64,000 nucleotides of DNA, taken from Amphibalanus amphitrite (lineage: Eukaryota; Arthropoda; Thecostraca; Balanomorpha; Balanidae). The stretch is from NCBI RefSeq assembly GCF_019059575.1, contig NW_024881540.1, positions 186,001-250,000 of the forward strand. Reading direction: 5' to 3'. The position numbers and the translations under genes are program-made. The notes below the pieces were generated by a model that made no database searches, was not told the origin of the DNA, and saw only the letters and a list, made by a program, of their open reading frames with translations. Shown one piece after another: positions 1 through 12,599 of the stretch (the stretch's first letter is position 1; each line of letters starts with the position of its first letter).

Positions 1-2105
1 GAAGCCTACATATATGGGCGTCCACATGCAATAAAGATCTGCAGACTGCAATTGATCATTGCCATGGGGCCTGGGGGTGCATTCATAAGAAACAGGAGCG
101 CCGGCATGGCAAAGAGAGGCGCCTTCAAGTGTCCATAAAAGAGAGACGTCTATGATAAGCGCACATTGTATGCGACAACGGGGCGACTGTGGGACATATA
201 GGGATGTCTCTGATGACTATACATAGGGCGCTTATATGCCAAAGAGGGCGCCTATGAAGCTAATGGGGGCACCTGGGAAACGAGGGTGACATTTGTGTAA
301 GGGTTTTCAGGGGTCATGCGCCGTTTGCGGGAAATAGATTCTAAAAAATCGGAGGGGGAATAAGTTTTAAAAATGGTGCGCGGACTTTCCGCACTGTTCG
401 CTTAAGCGGTTACGCCCCTGGGTACATCTGCCCGAGCTCAGAAGCTAGATTTGGAGGTCATACTTGAAAGCAGCCAGCAGGACGAGGCAAAAGTTGGAGG
501 CCCCTGAAAATAGGAGGCCCCCTGGAAAAGGAGGCCCCTTGACAGGGTGGCCCACCCACTTTTCATGACGTTCCTACGCCCGTGCACATAACTACCAGCA
601 AAAAAAAAAAATCAATATCTATGCTTGAGCACCGTCATGGCACAGGATGTGTACTGTGGATTGCTGTCAAATGTCTTTTTTCAAGCACCGTCTCAAGATA
701 CTCAATAAAAAGGATTCCAGCTCAGCGTCAAATTCTTTGAGGGAAGAGCTCTGCCGAACCAACTGCTGTCATGCACTATGCCGTGACCCGTGACCGAGTA
801 TTTGGCAGGTCTCATGCGTGGGGCATTTCGTAACGGCTTTCGTGTTGTCTTACCTTGCAGGAAGCGCTGGGCGTTGCGTAACGACTATTCCAATGTGACT
901 CTGCAGCCTGCCATGTCGCAGCCTGCCCCCAAATAAGGCCAGAGCGCCACTCCTGTGTTGCCGGGCCACCGCTGAGGTGCACTCGGAGCCGAATTGACCA
1001 CCCGGTGCTACTCGAGAGGGGCGCTGATTGGGGAGGAAAGCTGCAGCCGCCTACTCACGGACCTTCATGAGCTTTTGCAATAACATTTCTATTCTGTCAG
1101 TCTACATGTCCTTCGTGTGACCTACCTATCGGGTGAAGCGCCCGTCTTTCGAGTCGATGGCTAGCAAAAATTGTTAGTCCCTATCCAGCTATGCACCGCA
1201 AAAATAATCGGTTAAGCCGAAAAAAAAACATATTCGGAACAAACATACATGAACTGTAGAGGTCGATCTCGCTAACTCCGGTGACAGCTGATGTCACACG
1301 GTAGCGGGAGTGAGGAACCAAAAGTACAGGTAATGAATTCTATTGCGAATCCAGCTTGTTCTTGGGAACATTCAAGGGTGGCGAACGGACGGCTGTTGAA
1401 AGGGCATACCCATGATTTACACACCGGATGGCCATGAATGAATTATAACCTGATAGACCAGGCGATTTTTTCTCAGCCCCAGTGAGTGACTCCGTGAACT
1501 GACTGTGCTTCCAGATAGAAAGTCCAAAGAAAGAAAGCCCACGTAATCGTGCAGCACCTTATAAAATGTGAAACATCAGCTAAACATCTATGGATCTATG
1601 GTCTTTACATTACATAATAAACAGCGGTACTTTTTCTGTATTCATTATTCAGCCTTTCAAGGCCTGTCAAAGACAACAGTCAATTGTTTCGTTAATTTGG
1701 ACCGATGTAGTCCGTTTATTAGAGGACATCGTTTCCAGTATTTATACTCACTTATGACCGATTTTTGACAATGCTCAATAAATACTCAACACTTATTTCC
1801 GACAAGCAGGTGCACATCAAATGAATAAACATCACGGAATGTATATCGTTCAATCACAACACATCATTTTACTTTCCCCAAACGAGAGGACGCTTTTACC
1901 CCATTTAATCACATAGCTTCAGCTCCAGACCCTCGCCGATACTCATGTGCGGCCACTCGATCTGCCCATTCCACAAACTTGAAGAAATCATAGACATTCG
2001 GTTCATTGATTAAATAGATAAAATTATAATAAACTGACTAACCAATCTCATAAACTTCAGATAAATAATAGTCGATATCCAGCTAGGGCTAAGTCCTACA
2101 CACGA
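1..2105. other. No gene recognised (3' flank of the synergin gene)
   Basis: I see no conserved coding exon, RNA gene or bounded transposon here. The open frame at 1568-1768 (+) is AT-rich and matches no family I know. Short GC-rich direct repeats of the type AGGCCCC occur at about 500-545. The last few hundred bases are probably the 3' UTR and downstream flank of the minus-strand gene that ends at 2106, but no single poly(A) signal stands out. Confidence 0.5.
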
Positions 2106-5100
2106 CTAGGGTCGTAGCGCTGGGAGCACGTCGGCCACCCGGTTGACCCAGAGATTGGCGCAGCACGCGTGGTACTGGTGGCCGGCGCAGGCCAGTGTCG
2201 GCTCGTCACCGGCCGCCTCCTCGGCGGGCAGCAGACACACGCCGCAGTAGGCTGGCGAAGACGCGCCCACCTCCGACCAACAGCCGCGCACCTCTGACGC
2301 AGTCTGGGAAACGTTAAGTATCGATATCAATGGTGTGGAACTCGAAAGGTAGTGGTTGTAATAGCGTAACTATAAGGAACTGGGCACTGGAGTACAAAAC
2401 ACGATCAAACTTGAATGCTACGAATTCCCTTGAGAGTTACAGGCAATCTTGAGTTACGATTGGCGCTTTTTGCTCGTTAAGTAAGAAACTTCTCACTAAA
2501 GCATCATTCCCAAACGCCACCGGGAGGCAAACTCGACCCCAACAAGGAGTCGTCAACCATTCGACACACCTATCCCGCTAGTCAATTATAACTGGCCACA
2601 GTAAATAAGCACGACACGGGAATCTTCGCTGGTTGTTTCTACGGTCCTGAAATGTGTCAGGTTACGGCAACTCGAGGGGCGCTTTAATTTAAAAATCATT
2701 TTTATTTAAACCAATCAAATTTTTAACCCTCGCCGGCCGAGGGGTGGGGGCGGGTGCCGCCCCCCCCCCCAGTTTTTTTTTCGCGATAGCTCCGAACACA
2801 CTGGCGATAGAGAGCTGAAACTTGGCATACCTGACCTTTGATTCAAGCCGGATCTTTTGACACCAACCGCGTTTTCAGGTCAGGTCAGGTCACTGACCTA
2901 TGACGTCATAAGTGAACCTCTGCACGGTCTTCAGATGTCGCAATTTCGCAACGCCCTCACTGCCAGAGGAGCTTTCACAGGGAAATGAAACTTGCAGGAT
3001 CTAGTATTCATTACGTGTCTCACAACTTGTATATCTCGGATTTCTCCTAAAGGTCATATGAGGTCAGGTCATTTTCGTGACCTCACCATTATAAGCCAAT
3101 GGAGAAAAATAAAAACTGCTATTCTGGCGCCGGGAACGATCTCCAACTATATCAAGCACACAGAATCGTGATTTGATGCAGTACTTGCAAGGTTAGATGC
3201 GTCACTTTTGCAATGTTTACCTTGCGTGACGTCATCAAGGTCATAGTAGTTTTTCGTCAATAACTCCCGATCAAATTGAGCTAGCGAGTCGGAAAAGCCA
3301 TCATTGGACTCAAGAAGACCTGCCGAATCGAATGATATGCGACATGACCTCTTTCGACCAACTTCGTGACCTGGGGGCGCTGACCTGACCGTGACCTGAG
3401 ATGAACACCCTAAGTTGACCTGACCCAAACAAAAAGTATATCATTCGACGCCCCTGAGCGAGGCGAACACGATGCTGCCAAAATCGCGGCTCTGCAGCCG
3501 TTTTTTGCGAAGTTATTCACCAAAAACTGAACCGTAACTTGGGGCACTTGACCTGACCTCAGAGGTCACCGGTTGACCTAGGACCTTAAAATCGGGTACC
3601 AATCTCGGCGTCTCGTAACGGCGCACACCCTCGTTTTTTCCGCGACGCACTAGCTCCACCAGGGGCGAAACGGCGAGGGGGGTAGTACCCGCCCGCCCCC
3701 CTCGGTCGGCGCGTATGTAGAAAACCAATAGGTCCGGCGAGGGTTAAGTTTGAGCTTGAATGTTAATGTTAGAATATCAAAATATACGTAGCGCTGCTGT
3801 CTATTACAAAGGGCGTCGTCATCTTCCGCAATGAATGGCTCGCTCAACAAGCGAGTCCCCGTGCAGTTTTATCCACCGAGCTGAGACCACACCCTGTTCC
3901 CTCACCTGGGCGGGCGAATTGGCCACGAACGACGTCAGGTTGGCCCAGGCCTTGCAGGTCTCGGAGAGCACCAGGTCCAGCTCCTTCACACAACTGTGCC
4001 GCTCGCAGGCTCGCTCGATCCGGCTGGCCACCCGATACACGCGGCTCAGGTCTGGTGGGCGAGTAGGTACAACCTCAGTCACACACAGTTCGTCAATGTA
4101 ACGGCATCGACACAGGCCGGCCAGCAGTGACCCGACGCGCATAATTAAACTATGTACTGTGGACAGCAAAACGATTTAGAAGCGTCCTTGTACGGAAGAA
4201 GCAATGGACCCCATTGTGACAATAATTGGGCAAGGGATCTATTCAACGAACGAATACTTTTATCTCACTGCCTTATGTATGCAGAGGACGCTAGAATTTA
4301 CCGAAAATCCTCTCCCCACCTGACGGAGTACAACCGCAGCAGGATCTTCACCAGCAGCTGTCAGCATGGTTGGTCAGTCTGGGACTGACCCTAAATCCAG
4401 CAAAGTGCAAACATTTTCTCACGGTAACTCTCAGGTGTGCGCCTGTCCATATAAGTATTGCATCGCCGATACCGAGCTGGAATCTGTTGCAAAAGCAAAG
4501 ATTTAGGTGTTACGCTGGACATGAAGCTGACATTTGAACCGCACATGTCCGACATTGTCAGTAGAGCAAACCGTGCGCTCGGTCTTCTTATCCGTTCAGT
4601 CCAGGTCGGTGTCGGCAAGTCAAAACTCAACCATAGAGCGAGCACAACATGGAGTTCAGATGACATTTTCTCAGAAACATTGTGCATGGGAAAACCGCCT
4701 GTCATACTTTCTTCCCTAGCCCACCTGGGTGGCCGGGAGCTCAGCGGTACGGTACTCACTGTCCATATAGCGCGCCCCCTGGCGTGACCCAGCCACCTCG
4801 GAGCACGTGCGCTGGTTGTCCACAGAGCCGAACAGGGCCACGCCCTCCTGAATGAGCTCGTAGCAGGCCTGCAGACAGCGGCGCCACTCGGCCACCAGCG
4901 CCGACCGGGCCATCGTCGGCGGGCTCATCTGGGGGCGGCACCACATACAGAATATGTGGTAACGAAGAGGGCAATTACAACCGGTTTCAGCCCTGCAGGC
5001 TTCATTCACTATAAATTATAAATATAAATATTCTTACAAATTTTACACAAATGCTTTCAATATCGTGCAGTGCTGACAACTATTGTTTCCAACCCATTTT

Positions 5101-7126
5101 GTCACACAAGTATGTGGGGACAAACATCGATTTTGTGTTCAGAGCATAATTGAACCCAAACTTGAATATGGCATAACTAATATAAAACTGCGGACGTACA
5201 GTGAAAAGGCTAAGATTAGAGGTTTCTAAACCCAGCCTCCGTTTAACCCAACTCTTTAAAAAGAAATTTCCTCTTCCAGATGACCTGTAACCCATTGTGT
5301 ATGAAATCGACGTACCAAAATTGAACATACCGCTCGTAAGTAATCGCCCTCGTGACCTCATGCACGGCAAATCCGGCACGTAAATCAGGAAAGCAGTCAG
5401 CAATGTTAAATGTTTGGTTAAAGCGGCCTCTCAGTCATTACTCACCACCTCCTGTCGGAAGCTGTCGTATTTGTCCGGCTTGGCGGCCGCCGGCTCTCCG
5501 TCGGTATCGCGTCTGTCCGGCTCCAGTGGCGACACCTCGCCGGCCTCGGCCGCCGGCGCCACCTGCAGGTCCAGGCTGGGCAGTGAGCCGTGTCGACTCG
5601 ACGCGCCGCTCGCCGACGGACGCTCCACAGACACAAACTCGCCAAAGTCCTCGTCAGCGGCCTCTTCAGGTTTAGCCACCACCGCTACACCGCCCAGATC
5701 CAGCTGCAGTGGCACCAGCGGCGCCGAAAAGTTGTCCGACGCCGGAGTCTGGGAGCCCGTAAAAACATCCAAACTGGGGGCTGGAGCAGCGACTGGGTTG
5801 CTCTGATTAGAACTGACGCTAGGCGGCAGATTTGAGGGTGTCGCCAGCTCCAGTAGGTTCGGTGTTCCAGTTGCGACAGGTTCGTTCCAGCCCTGTCCGG
5901 CGTTATTCGAAGTATTCGAAGTCAAAGGTGACCAACTCTGGGCGAACAGCTGATCGACAGCAGCGCCGGAAGGCGGTAAACTCTCTGACGTCGGCAGACG
6001 CCGAATCTCCTTTTCCTGAGTGTAGATCCCTCGTCGCCCGTCGTACGGTGAAGGGGCGCTTTCTTCAGCCACGGGCGACTGGTCCAGCAGCGATCCATCG
6101 TGCTTGGGGTAGGCGTTAAACGGAACAAGGCCCTGTCTAAATCGTGTGGGCTTGGCAGTAGGTTGCACGGCCGGTACAGGGGTGTACGCGGCGGCTGCCA
6201 CGGGCTCCGCCTGCGGCGGCCAGCCAGTCCCGGCGCTGGGCGGCGCGACAAAGTCGCTGGGTACCGGGCCGCTCTGGAGTACATTCTGACTGAGGCCGGC
6301 TGCCGGGGGCAGAAAGGCGGTCGCCAGGGCGGACGAGCCAGTCAGCGAGGTCGGGGCTAACAGCGGCGCGGAGAGCGCCGGCGCCGGAGGAGGCGGGCAG
6401 CTCTGGAACTCATCGAACTCGTCCCAGTCAGAGTCGGCTTTCACATCGACCTGTAAACGGAAAAAGGAAAATCACAAATGGATGCACAGGATGTTATCAC
6501 GCAAAACTGGACAACGCAACTATAAAATTGACTACTACAATGCATTGTTGCATAAAAAGGCACAAACCGAAGGATTTCATCCGGACGTACCGATTGTGGG
6601 GCTGCCGCTGGTGACAGAGACGGCGGCGGCTGTGGCGGTGCCGCCTGGCTAAAGGCGTCGCCCAAATCCAGCTGCGACCAGTCGCGGGCCTTGACACTCG
6701 TCTGGAAACTCGCTGGTTGCGTGGTCGGTCGCGACTGCACCTGAAACACGGACTATCGTCAAACAGCCTTATGTAAACCAGGAACTGCAATAATGCTTAA
6801 TGTCCACACAGCAGAAAGACCATGGATACAGGTTGCTACATGATACTTGTGGGTAAACTCGGCTGAGTTAACAGATCTCACACTGCAAGTGCACTCAGAT
6901 ACCTTTAAAATAGGCATTTAATTATGCACAAATTATATAGGTGCTCCATCAGCCCATTCAAGCATCATTCAATCAGCCCAAGGCGACAACTGATGCATGG
7001 GATCAACTCAGGTCAACTTACCTTGATATCCTTGAGTCCAGGACGATTCTGAAAGAGCCGTGATTTGGCTGGCTGATTGAGGTCGGAGCAGGCCAGCATA
7101 AACCTATCCAGATCGCTTCCTGACAT
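2106..7126 (-). CDS. SYNRG: Synergin gamma homologue (AP-1 gamma-binding protein), 6 coding exons
   Basis: Coding exons, 5' to 3': 7126-7022, 6740-6591, 6450-5446, 4928-4760, 4051-3906, 2303-2106. They sum to 1773 nt, giving 590 aa with consistent phases and GT-AG junctions. An acidic DWDEFDEF motif lies near residues 93-100, DFGEF near 353-357 and DKYDSFRQ near 411-418; such DF-type motifs bind adaptor appendages. Exon 4 carries the EWRRCL helical region. The last exon has CGVC (545-548) followed by HQYHACCANLW (567-577), a Cys/His cluster typical of the synergin C terminus. In other animals the protein links AP-1 at the trans-Golgi network and endosomes to accessory factors. An in-frame TGA lies 9 nt upstream of the ATG, which supports this start. 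The product is under half the human length and shows no EH domain. Exons 3-6 are assigned with confidence; the short N-terminal exon less so. Confidence 0.85.
2723..3747. mobile_element. TTAA-flanked AGGTCA-rich element, in synergin intron 5
   Basis: The element is bounded by TTAA at 2723-2726 and 3744-3747. Termini are inverted: CCCTCGCCGG at the left and CCGGCGAGGG at the right. Just inside each end lie a long C run and a matching G/C-rich block. The interior holds many AGGTCA or TGACCT words, some overlapping with a 5-bp period (2875-2895, 3360-3425, 3550-3590). TTAA targets and CCC-type ends are the hallmark of piggyBac-like transposons. I found no transposase, so I call it non-autonomous. 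Related copies lie at 39936-40950, 44069-44970, 46016-46440, 57637-58845 and, degraded, near 12.6-13.3 and 62.7-63.0 kb. Confidence 0.75.
4195..4740 (+). pseudogene. Decayed LINE reverse transcriptase fragment in synergin intron 4
   Basis: Translations in shifting plus-strand frames give the stretch around the catalytic motif of a non-LTR retrotransposon reverse transcriptase: LSHCLMYAEDARIYRK (4255-4305; YAED where YADD is usual), then GLTLNPAKC (about 4378-4405) in another frame, then KDLGVTLDMKLTFEPH (4498-4545) and SRANRALGLLIRS (about 4561-4599). The frame breaks between these pieces show the copy is dead. It sits antisense to the host gene. The thumb region resembles jockey/CR1-like LINEs. 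It may be the same family as the fragment at 60.7-61.4 kb, but the two cover different parts of the protein. Confidence 0.75.
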
Positions 7127-7858
7127 GGTTCTTCAGGGCGGTGCTTAGGACTGCACAAAGCTGTCAAAACACTTATTCAGCACCTAGTATCCAGCGCTGC
7201 ATTGAAGACAGAAGAACCCTTATCTGAAAAACAAAACAAAAATAACTGGCCATTCTAAAAAAAAAATCATTGATTTGATAAATATGGGGGGGGGGGGAGA
7301 GCATCAATAATTGTTATCAGGCGTGTTGCAAACGGGTAGGAGCAGTGCTGCAGCAAACTGCAAGTTAGGTGGGGACCTCCAAAACTCGGAAATCTTGGAC
7401 TGCTTACTTAGAACCTACACCTTTTTTGCGTTAGAATCTGACCATTGGGCAAAACATTTGTACACATTCGCCATAAAGGTGGCGCTACAAATGGGCGGTT
7501 GGTCACAAAGAATCATTGTGCAAAACTATTCGGCGGTCTTCCTCCACAACTCGACATTGAGCGAATGGTTCAGCATTGTGCAAAACAAATCGTCGATGGT
7601 CGAAACTATTCGTCATACCGAGCTGGCTCGCTCAATGCCGAAGTCTAGCGACGTGTCAAACTATTTTGTAGATCGCTCATTTCAGTGTTCAATCTGCTTT
7701 GCTGAATGGCTGAAATGAAACACACAACGCTGGAATAGTTGCGTTCAATGCCGATTGTCAAAATGGCTCCTTAAACAGTTATGGCGAATAGTTGAATTCA
7801 AATGCAAAAAGGTGTAGTGTGCCGCGCACAGTCTTAACGAGCCTGCTGGGCCACTCAC

Positions 7859-8330
7859 GGATGACTACGTGCCGGGTGCAGATTGGTCTCTGCCGACTGT
7901 CGGTGCTGGCGGCCGCAGCAGGCCGCCTGAGGCCGCCCCGGGCTGTCGGTGGCGCGGTACTGCGACCCTCGCTGGACGTCACCGTCAGTCAGCTCTCCGC
8001 CCCTGCCGGGAGCGGGTCGTCAGAGACGGGCGCTGCTGAGCTCCGGTCGGCGCCGCGCCCAGCCCAGACAATGGAGTCAGAGACACGGGCTGCGAGACAC
8101 CGCCACTGACGGCCTCAGCCGCCGGTCGCCCGCGAGCCGCCGGCCCACCGCGCCGCGCCGCGCTGCCGCTGCCCCTACCCTACTGCAGCGCAGTCACACA
8201 CTCACTCACACCGGGGCAGGCGTGTCGTCAGCGGCCGCCAGAGCGGCGCCTCGGCTGCACTTCGCTTTCGTCCTCCGCCGCTACGGGCGTCCGATCCCCT
8301 CTGAGTCAGTCACACGCACAGACATACAGT
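7859..8330 (-). promoter_or_regulatory. GC-rich 5' region of the synergin gene with a likely untranslated exon
   Basis: This GC- and CpG-rich block sits 0.7-1.2 kb upstream of the synergin start codon. On the minus strand a strong donor (GTGAGTGG) follows base 7859, and a fitting acceptor AG lies at 7152-7151, so a non-coding exon ending at 7859 could splice to an exon running 7150-7022 that holds the ATG. The transcription start is not visible. Base composition alone would also fit a plain CpG-rich promoter. Confidence 0.4.
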
Positions 8331-8827
8331 GAGTTAACTAGGGTGCTACGTTAGCGACCGGCTCCGACCAAGAGACCGGCCGCGTCAACCAAACAATCCT
8401 GCCTATCCGAGGGCGGGCGGCACGACACGGCCAGTGGATCCGATGCTCTTATCATCATTCTCCGATGGGCTGGGCTGGGTTGGATTGGGGTGGGAGAATT
8501 CTCACTGGGACAGTATACAACGGTCAGAGCACGGCACAGCTGCCAGTGTGGGAATGATATCCGCAGCTGAAAGGGCAGCCACTGACCTCCAGCCCCACAT
8601 CGGACAGTGTGCCAGAGCATTAACAAGCAAATTGAGATTATGTGTCAAGTTAGTTGCAATACCAATTAAATAAATCATATAAAATGATGAAGTAGCATCG
8701 CAATAAAGCATAAATCACATTTATATAATATAATTTTAGTTTTCAGGTCATAGCGCTGAGCACACAAGATAGTCACCCTTATTCTAGTTTCACAGGGAAG
8801 CTGCCCAGTCAGCATGGCACTCAGTAC

Positions 8828-8830
8828 CCC

Positions 8831-8861
<31 letters not shown>

Positions 8862-8905
8862 CCAATCTCTGTCTCTGTCTCTCTCCCTTTCGCTCTCTCG
8901 TCTCC
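8828..8905. repeat. CT-rich microsatellite
   Basis: A run of (CT)n starts at 8831 and breaks down into CTGT and CCCTTT variants by about 8905. It lies in the intergenic space between the synergin and PITPNM genes. Confidence 0.9.
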
Positions 8906-9454
8906 CCTCTCACCCTCTCGCGGCGGGGGCTAACAGGAACGCCTGCTCTCGTCTGATAGCCGGTCGGATGTCTGGTAGCCGGTCTCCACTCGAGACTCGG
9001 GCCGGCTCCACCCGCTGCCGATATGGAGGGAGGGGCGAGCATTAGGCAAGGCTTTCGCCGACACAGAAGACGCTTGTAAGTCCAGGAGACAAGACAGCAG
9101 CACATGCAGTTCCATATAAGAATAGCGCAGGCAATCGTGCACCGACGATAATCACCATCACAGCACGAATATCATTGTGGTTGATTACATTCTGATGAGT
9201 TTTATTCTACGTAATCTGAACTGATAAAAACAAACCAAATCTTACCTAATCCGAAATCCAACCGAGGACATTGCTTTTATGCCAATTCATTGACCTTTTT
9301 GCAGATTGGATTGGAGGGTCCCTTTAAAAACCCCATGCCCATATTACAATACTATTGGTTTTTGCTTCAATTTTACAATTTACAGGTCAATACCTGAGGT
9401 GAATCCAAGGCAGTGAATCAGGTACTGGCATTTTTGCAGAGTATATTGATATCA

Positions 9455-10715
9455 ATATCAGTTGGGCAAACTAGACTTTTGGAATCAAAATATGGAGGCA
9501 TCAATAATTTGATTCTGGTGGGAGGAGCCATGACCAAATATGGGCATGGAATCAATTTTTTGATTCATTTGGGTACACTTTTGACTTCAAATGTATCGTT
9601 ACGGTTGAAAAAAGGCCCATGACGGTGAGATTTTTCTTTAAAAAGGTAGAAAAATGTGGTAGGTTTGCAAAAAGTGTTACCTCAAAACTAAGAAATTGTC
9701 CCTTTGGCCTTGTCAATGGGAAAAAGACAGAGGCACTGCCCATCTCGTAAAAGCTGTTTTGAGGAAATCACACTGTATGTTATTTTTGTATCATGAATCG
9801 CAGGGCTGCGGAGTCGATGGATTTACGGCGACTCCGACTCCGACTCCGACTCCGACTTTCAAAAACCAACTCCGACTCCGACTCCGACTCCGGGCAGAAA
9901 TGTCGACTCCGATCGACTCCAACTCCCGACTCCGACTCCGCACACCTGGCAGGGCTGCGGAGTCGACAGATTTTCGGTGACTCCGACTCCGACTCCGGCT
10001 GGGGTTTCCGATATCGACTCCGACTCCGACTCCGACTCCGGTCACAACTGTCGACTCCGACCGACTCCGACTCCGACTCCGACTCCGACTCCGCAGCCCT
10101 GATGAATCGCATACCAAGCAATTAGTATTTGTGCAAAATGGCAAAATGAAATTTTTAAACCCCTGATTATCATTGTTGTAGTGCTTTTATATTTATTATA
10201 TGGTTTTTACCTGTTGCTTCAGTTTTTGTATTCTTGACATTTAAAAATTGTGAATTGTTATCAAATGTAGTGAAGGTAAAGTACAACAATGCTATAGGTA
10301 TTTGTTGTGGTGCTGAGGATACCACTAAATGAGAATAATAGCAAGATAAATGCTGTATTCTTGCAAGTAATTGTTGCCTATCTGTTAACATTACCTGTGA
10401 ATCAAAATAATGATTAGCCAGCTGATGGGGAATCAATATTATGATTATCTGTTTCAAGTGAATCAATTCCTTGATTGCCTTTCACTACCTATAGAATTCA
10501 AATTGTTATGATAGAAGAAATATTATTTTGCTTAGGAGATACTTCCAGCATTTCTGTTCAAGATCAGGCATGCTCCTTCTTGAAACACTCACTTATTTTT
10601 ATGTGTATGGTAAGTTAGAAATGGTCTGCATTTATGCCCAAATATGGTCATAAGGAATCAATCTTTTGATGCCTCCATATTTTGATTCCAAAGGTCTAGT
10701 TTGCCCAACTGATAT
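9455..10715. mobile_element. Inverted-repeat transposon split by a hAT MITE
   Basis: The left arm (9455 to about 9555) reads ATATCAGTTGGGCAAAC, then a segment with GATTC and TGGAGGCATCAA. The right arm (about 10630-10715) is its imperfect reverse complement. Both arms and the interior contain repeated GAATCAAT/ATTGATTC words. I see no transposase and no certain target-site duplication, so the outer limits are approximate. The 9801-10101 insertion lies inside it and is therefore younger. Confidence 0.6.
9801..10101. mobile_element. hAT-type MITE filled with GACTCC hexamers
   Basis: Ends are CAGGGCTGCGGAGTCG and its reverse complement. The copy is flanked by an 8-bp direct repeat, ATGAATCG (9793-9800 and 10102-10109). 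An 8-bp duplication and CAGGG termini are features of the hAT superfamily. The body is almost entirely (GACTCC)n in both orientations. A second copy of the left terminus at about 9951-9966 suggests an internal duplication or two joined copies. The serine/aspartate- and arginine/serine-rich frames across it are by-products of the hexamer and are not proteins. Confidence 0.8.
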
Positions 10716-11140
10716 AGGACTTCATACAATGGTCTATATCAATAAAGCTTCAATAAAAGACTTATAGCAAGGCGACTAAAGTACCGCAACGATAAGTGTT
10801 TTCAATGCCTTGCAGCTACAGCGACAATTTTTATTTTTTACTCACAGGTGCTTAGAGTTCAGCGTTTTTACTCCAACCCGAGGCCTCTTGCACCAAACTA
10901 CCTAGCTAGGTAAAATCGAAAAACCGGTTTCAGAATAAGCTAATCTAGCGGTGGTAAATTTGTTTGCAATAGCCCAATACATAATCCTACATGTGCTTGC
11001 TAAATTTTGCACTCAAACTGTTACATTTGAGACTTGGACTGGGTATGCGATGCAAAATAATCCAAAAATAATCCAAGCATTGGCGCAACATTGGCGCAAG
11101 AGGCCTCCGCTCAGTGCAGTACCGCGCCTCACGGTATATA

Positions 11141-12340
11141 GGGCCTGTTCCAGCGCCTCCAGAAACCTCCAGAAAGCTCCAGAAAGCTCTAGAATCCTCC
11201 AGAGAGCGTTCCAGCGCTTCCAGAAAGCTCCAGAAAGCTCTCGCCAAAGCTCCAGAAACCTCCAGTAGCCTCCAGAGAGTTGGGAGGTCCAATTTTCTCT
11301 GGAGGCTCTGGTCTACAATTATGGCGCACATGTGACAATCCCGAATGTAAACAAAGGACTTTTGACTGATTATTTTAAACTTGAATGTAAAGAAAATTAC
11401 ATTGCCATGGATTAGGTATTCCTGGATGGGACACTCCGCCGATTTTCCGACCACCCGGCGGCGGCGGCGGATTTCCCGACGGCGAGGGCGCTGGCGCTAT
11501 TTTAGCATTACGGGCTATGGGCGGAGCGTGTCTTTTTGTATACTTTTGTCGTTTATTACTTACCTGTAGCCGATTTTGATGAAAATTTTTGTGAACCTGG
11601 TAGAACAGGAATTGAGGAATGTCATGAAAATATTATTTTCCCAGTTTTGATTTAAGAAGTTGCTTAAATTCTGCTGACAAGTGAGGGTTCGTGATTACAG
11701 CCGAAGAGCCAATGTTAGAATAAAGTGAAGTTTTATGTGATAACATGAAAATAAGTTGATATTTGTATTAAATCATCAATAGGAACTTGTTTGACTGCCG
11801 AGGAACGATGATATTTGATGATAAATTGCATCGGCAAGTCAAGAATACCGGCTCAGTTTATGGGCATCAGGTAATGATTCCATATGTGATAGTGACTAAA
11901 TGGAGCCATAATAATTATAAGAAAGAACTTAAAATATGTGTGAAGTCTCTGAAATCGTGTCTTATGAGCTTAAAGTTCGCTAATTTCGGCCTCCAATACC
12001 GCGTTTTTAGCACGCAAGCCGGTGCGGCGGCCGCCGGCGCACTCGCCGCCGATGTTTCGGAGCTCCGCCACCAGGGCGGCCGCTTGGTCGCCGGCGCTAG
12101 TGTTGGGGAATAGGGAGTGTCCTATCCAGGTATACTTCATCCATGACATTGCTATAATTTTGTTAATGTTTCAATAAGATTGAAAACAAATTTTGCGTTT
12201 CAAGAGAGAACAATCGTCATTCTTTTGGTATATGTGATGCCAATCTCCAGAAATCTCCAGATTGCGTTCCAGCGCCTCCAGTGAAACCTCTGGTAGAGCC
12301 TCCAGTCAAGAATTTCTACTGGAGGCGCTGGAACAGGCCC
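11141..12340. mobile_element. DNA transposon with 22-bp TIRs and a nested inverted pair
   Basis: Terminal inverted repeats begin GGGCCTGTTCCAGCGCC at 11141 and end with the reverse complement at 12340; 22 bp match perfectly. ATA flanks both ends, a possible 3-bp target duplication as made by PIF/Harbinger elements. The left side holds many CTCCAGAAA variants (11155-11280). A second, weaker inverted pair around GGACACTCC (about 11414-11440 and 12109-12135), next to GC-rich CGGCGG blocks, looks like another element nested inside. No transposase was seen. Confidence 0.6.
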
Positions 12341-12599
12341 ATAAGAGCCGCGCCTTCTCGAGGTTGACGATCACAGCGCAGCTCAATTGGCGTCCGTCGA
12401 ACTGGACCTATTTTCACTTTCATCCTGCGGCGCCAGACTAACAGCACTTTTTTTTAGTGGCCCCAACTTACGTTACCGGTCTCGCGAGGAGGGCGGGTAA
12501 CTACGCCGCGCAAAAGAAACCGACCGTCCTAGCTAAGACCGGTGGAATATGTTCGTTAGTAAGAAAAATGCAATTTATGAAGTCTTTGATATGCAACAT

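Noticed and set aside
4152-4787. Host coding exons on the plus strand
   Set aside because: Matches are to the reverse transcriptase of a LINE and are scattered over different frames with stops; the region lies in an intron of the minus-strand synergin gene.
5414-6360. Plus-strand frames opposite synergin exon 3
   Set aside because: They are shadows of a GC-rich exon. The minus strand carries the conserved DF motifs and consistent splice phases.
9780-10144. Frames rich in SDSDSD or SRSRSR that resemble an SR-type splicing protein
   Set aside because: They are translations of the GACTCC hexamer in a hAT MITE and appear in several frames at once.
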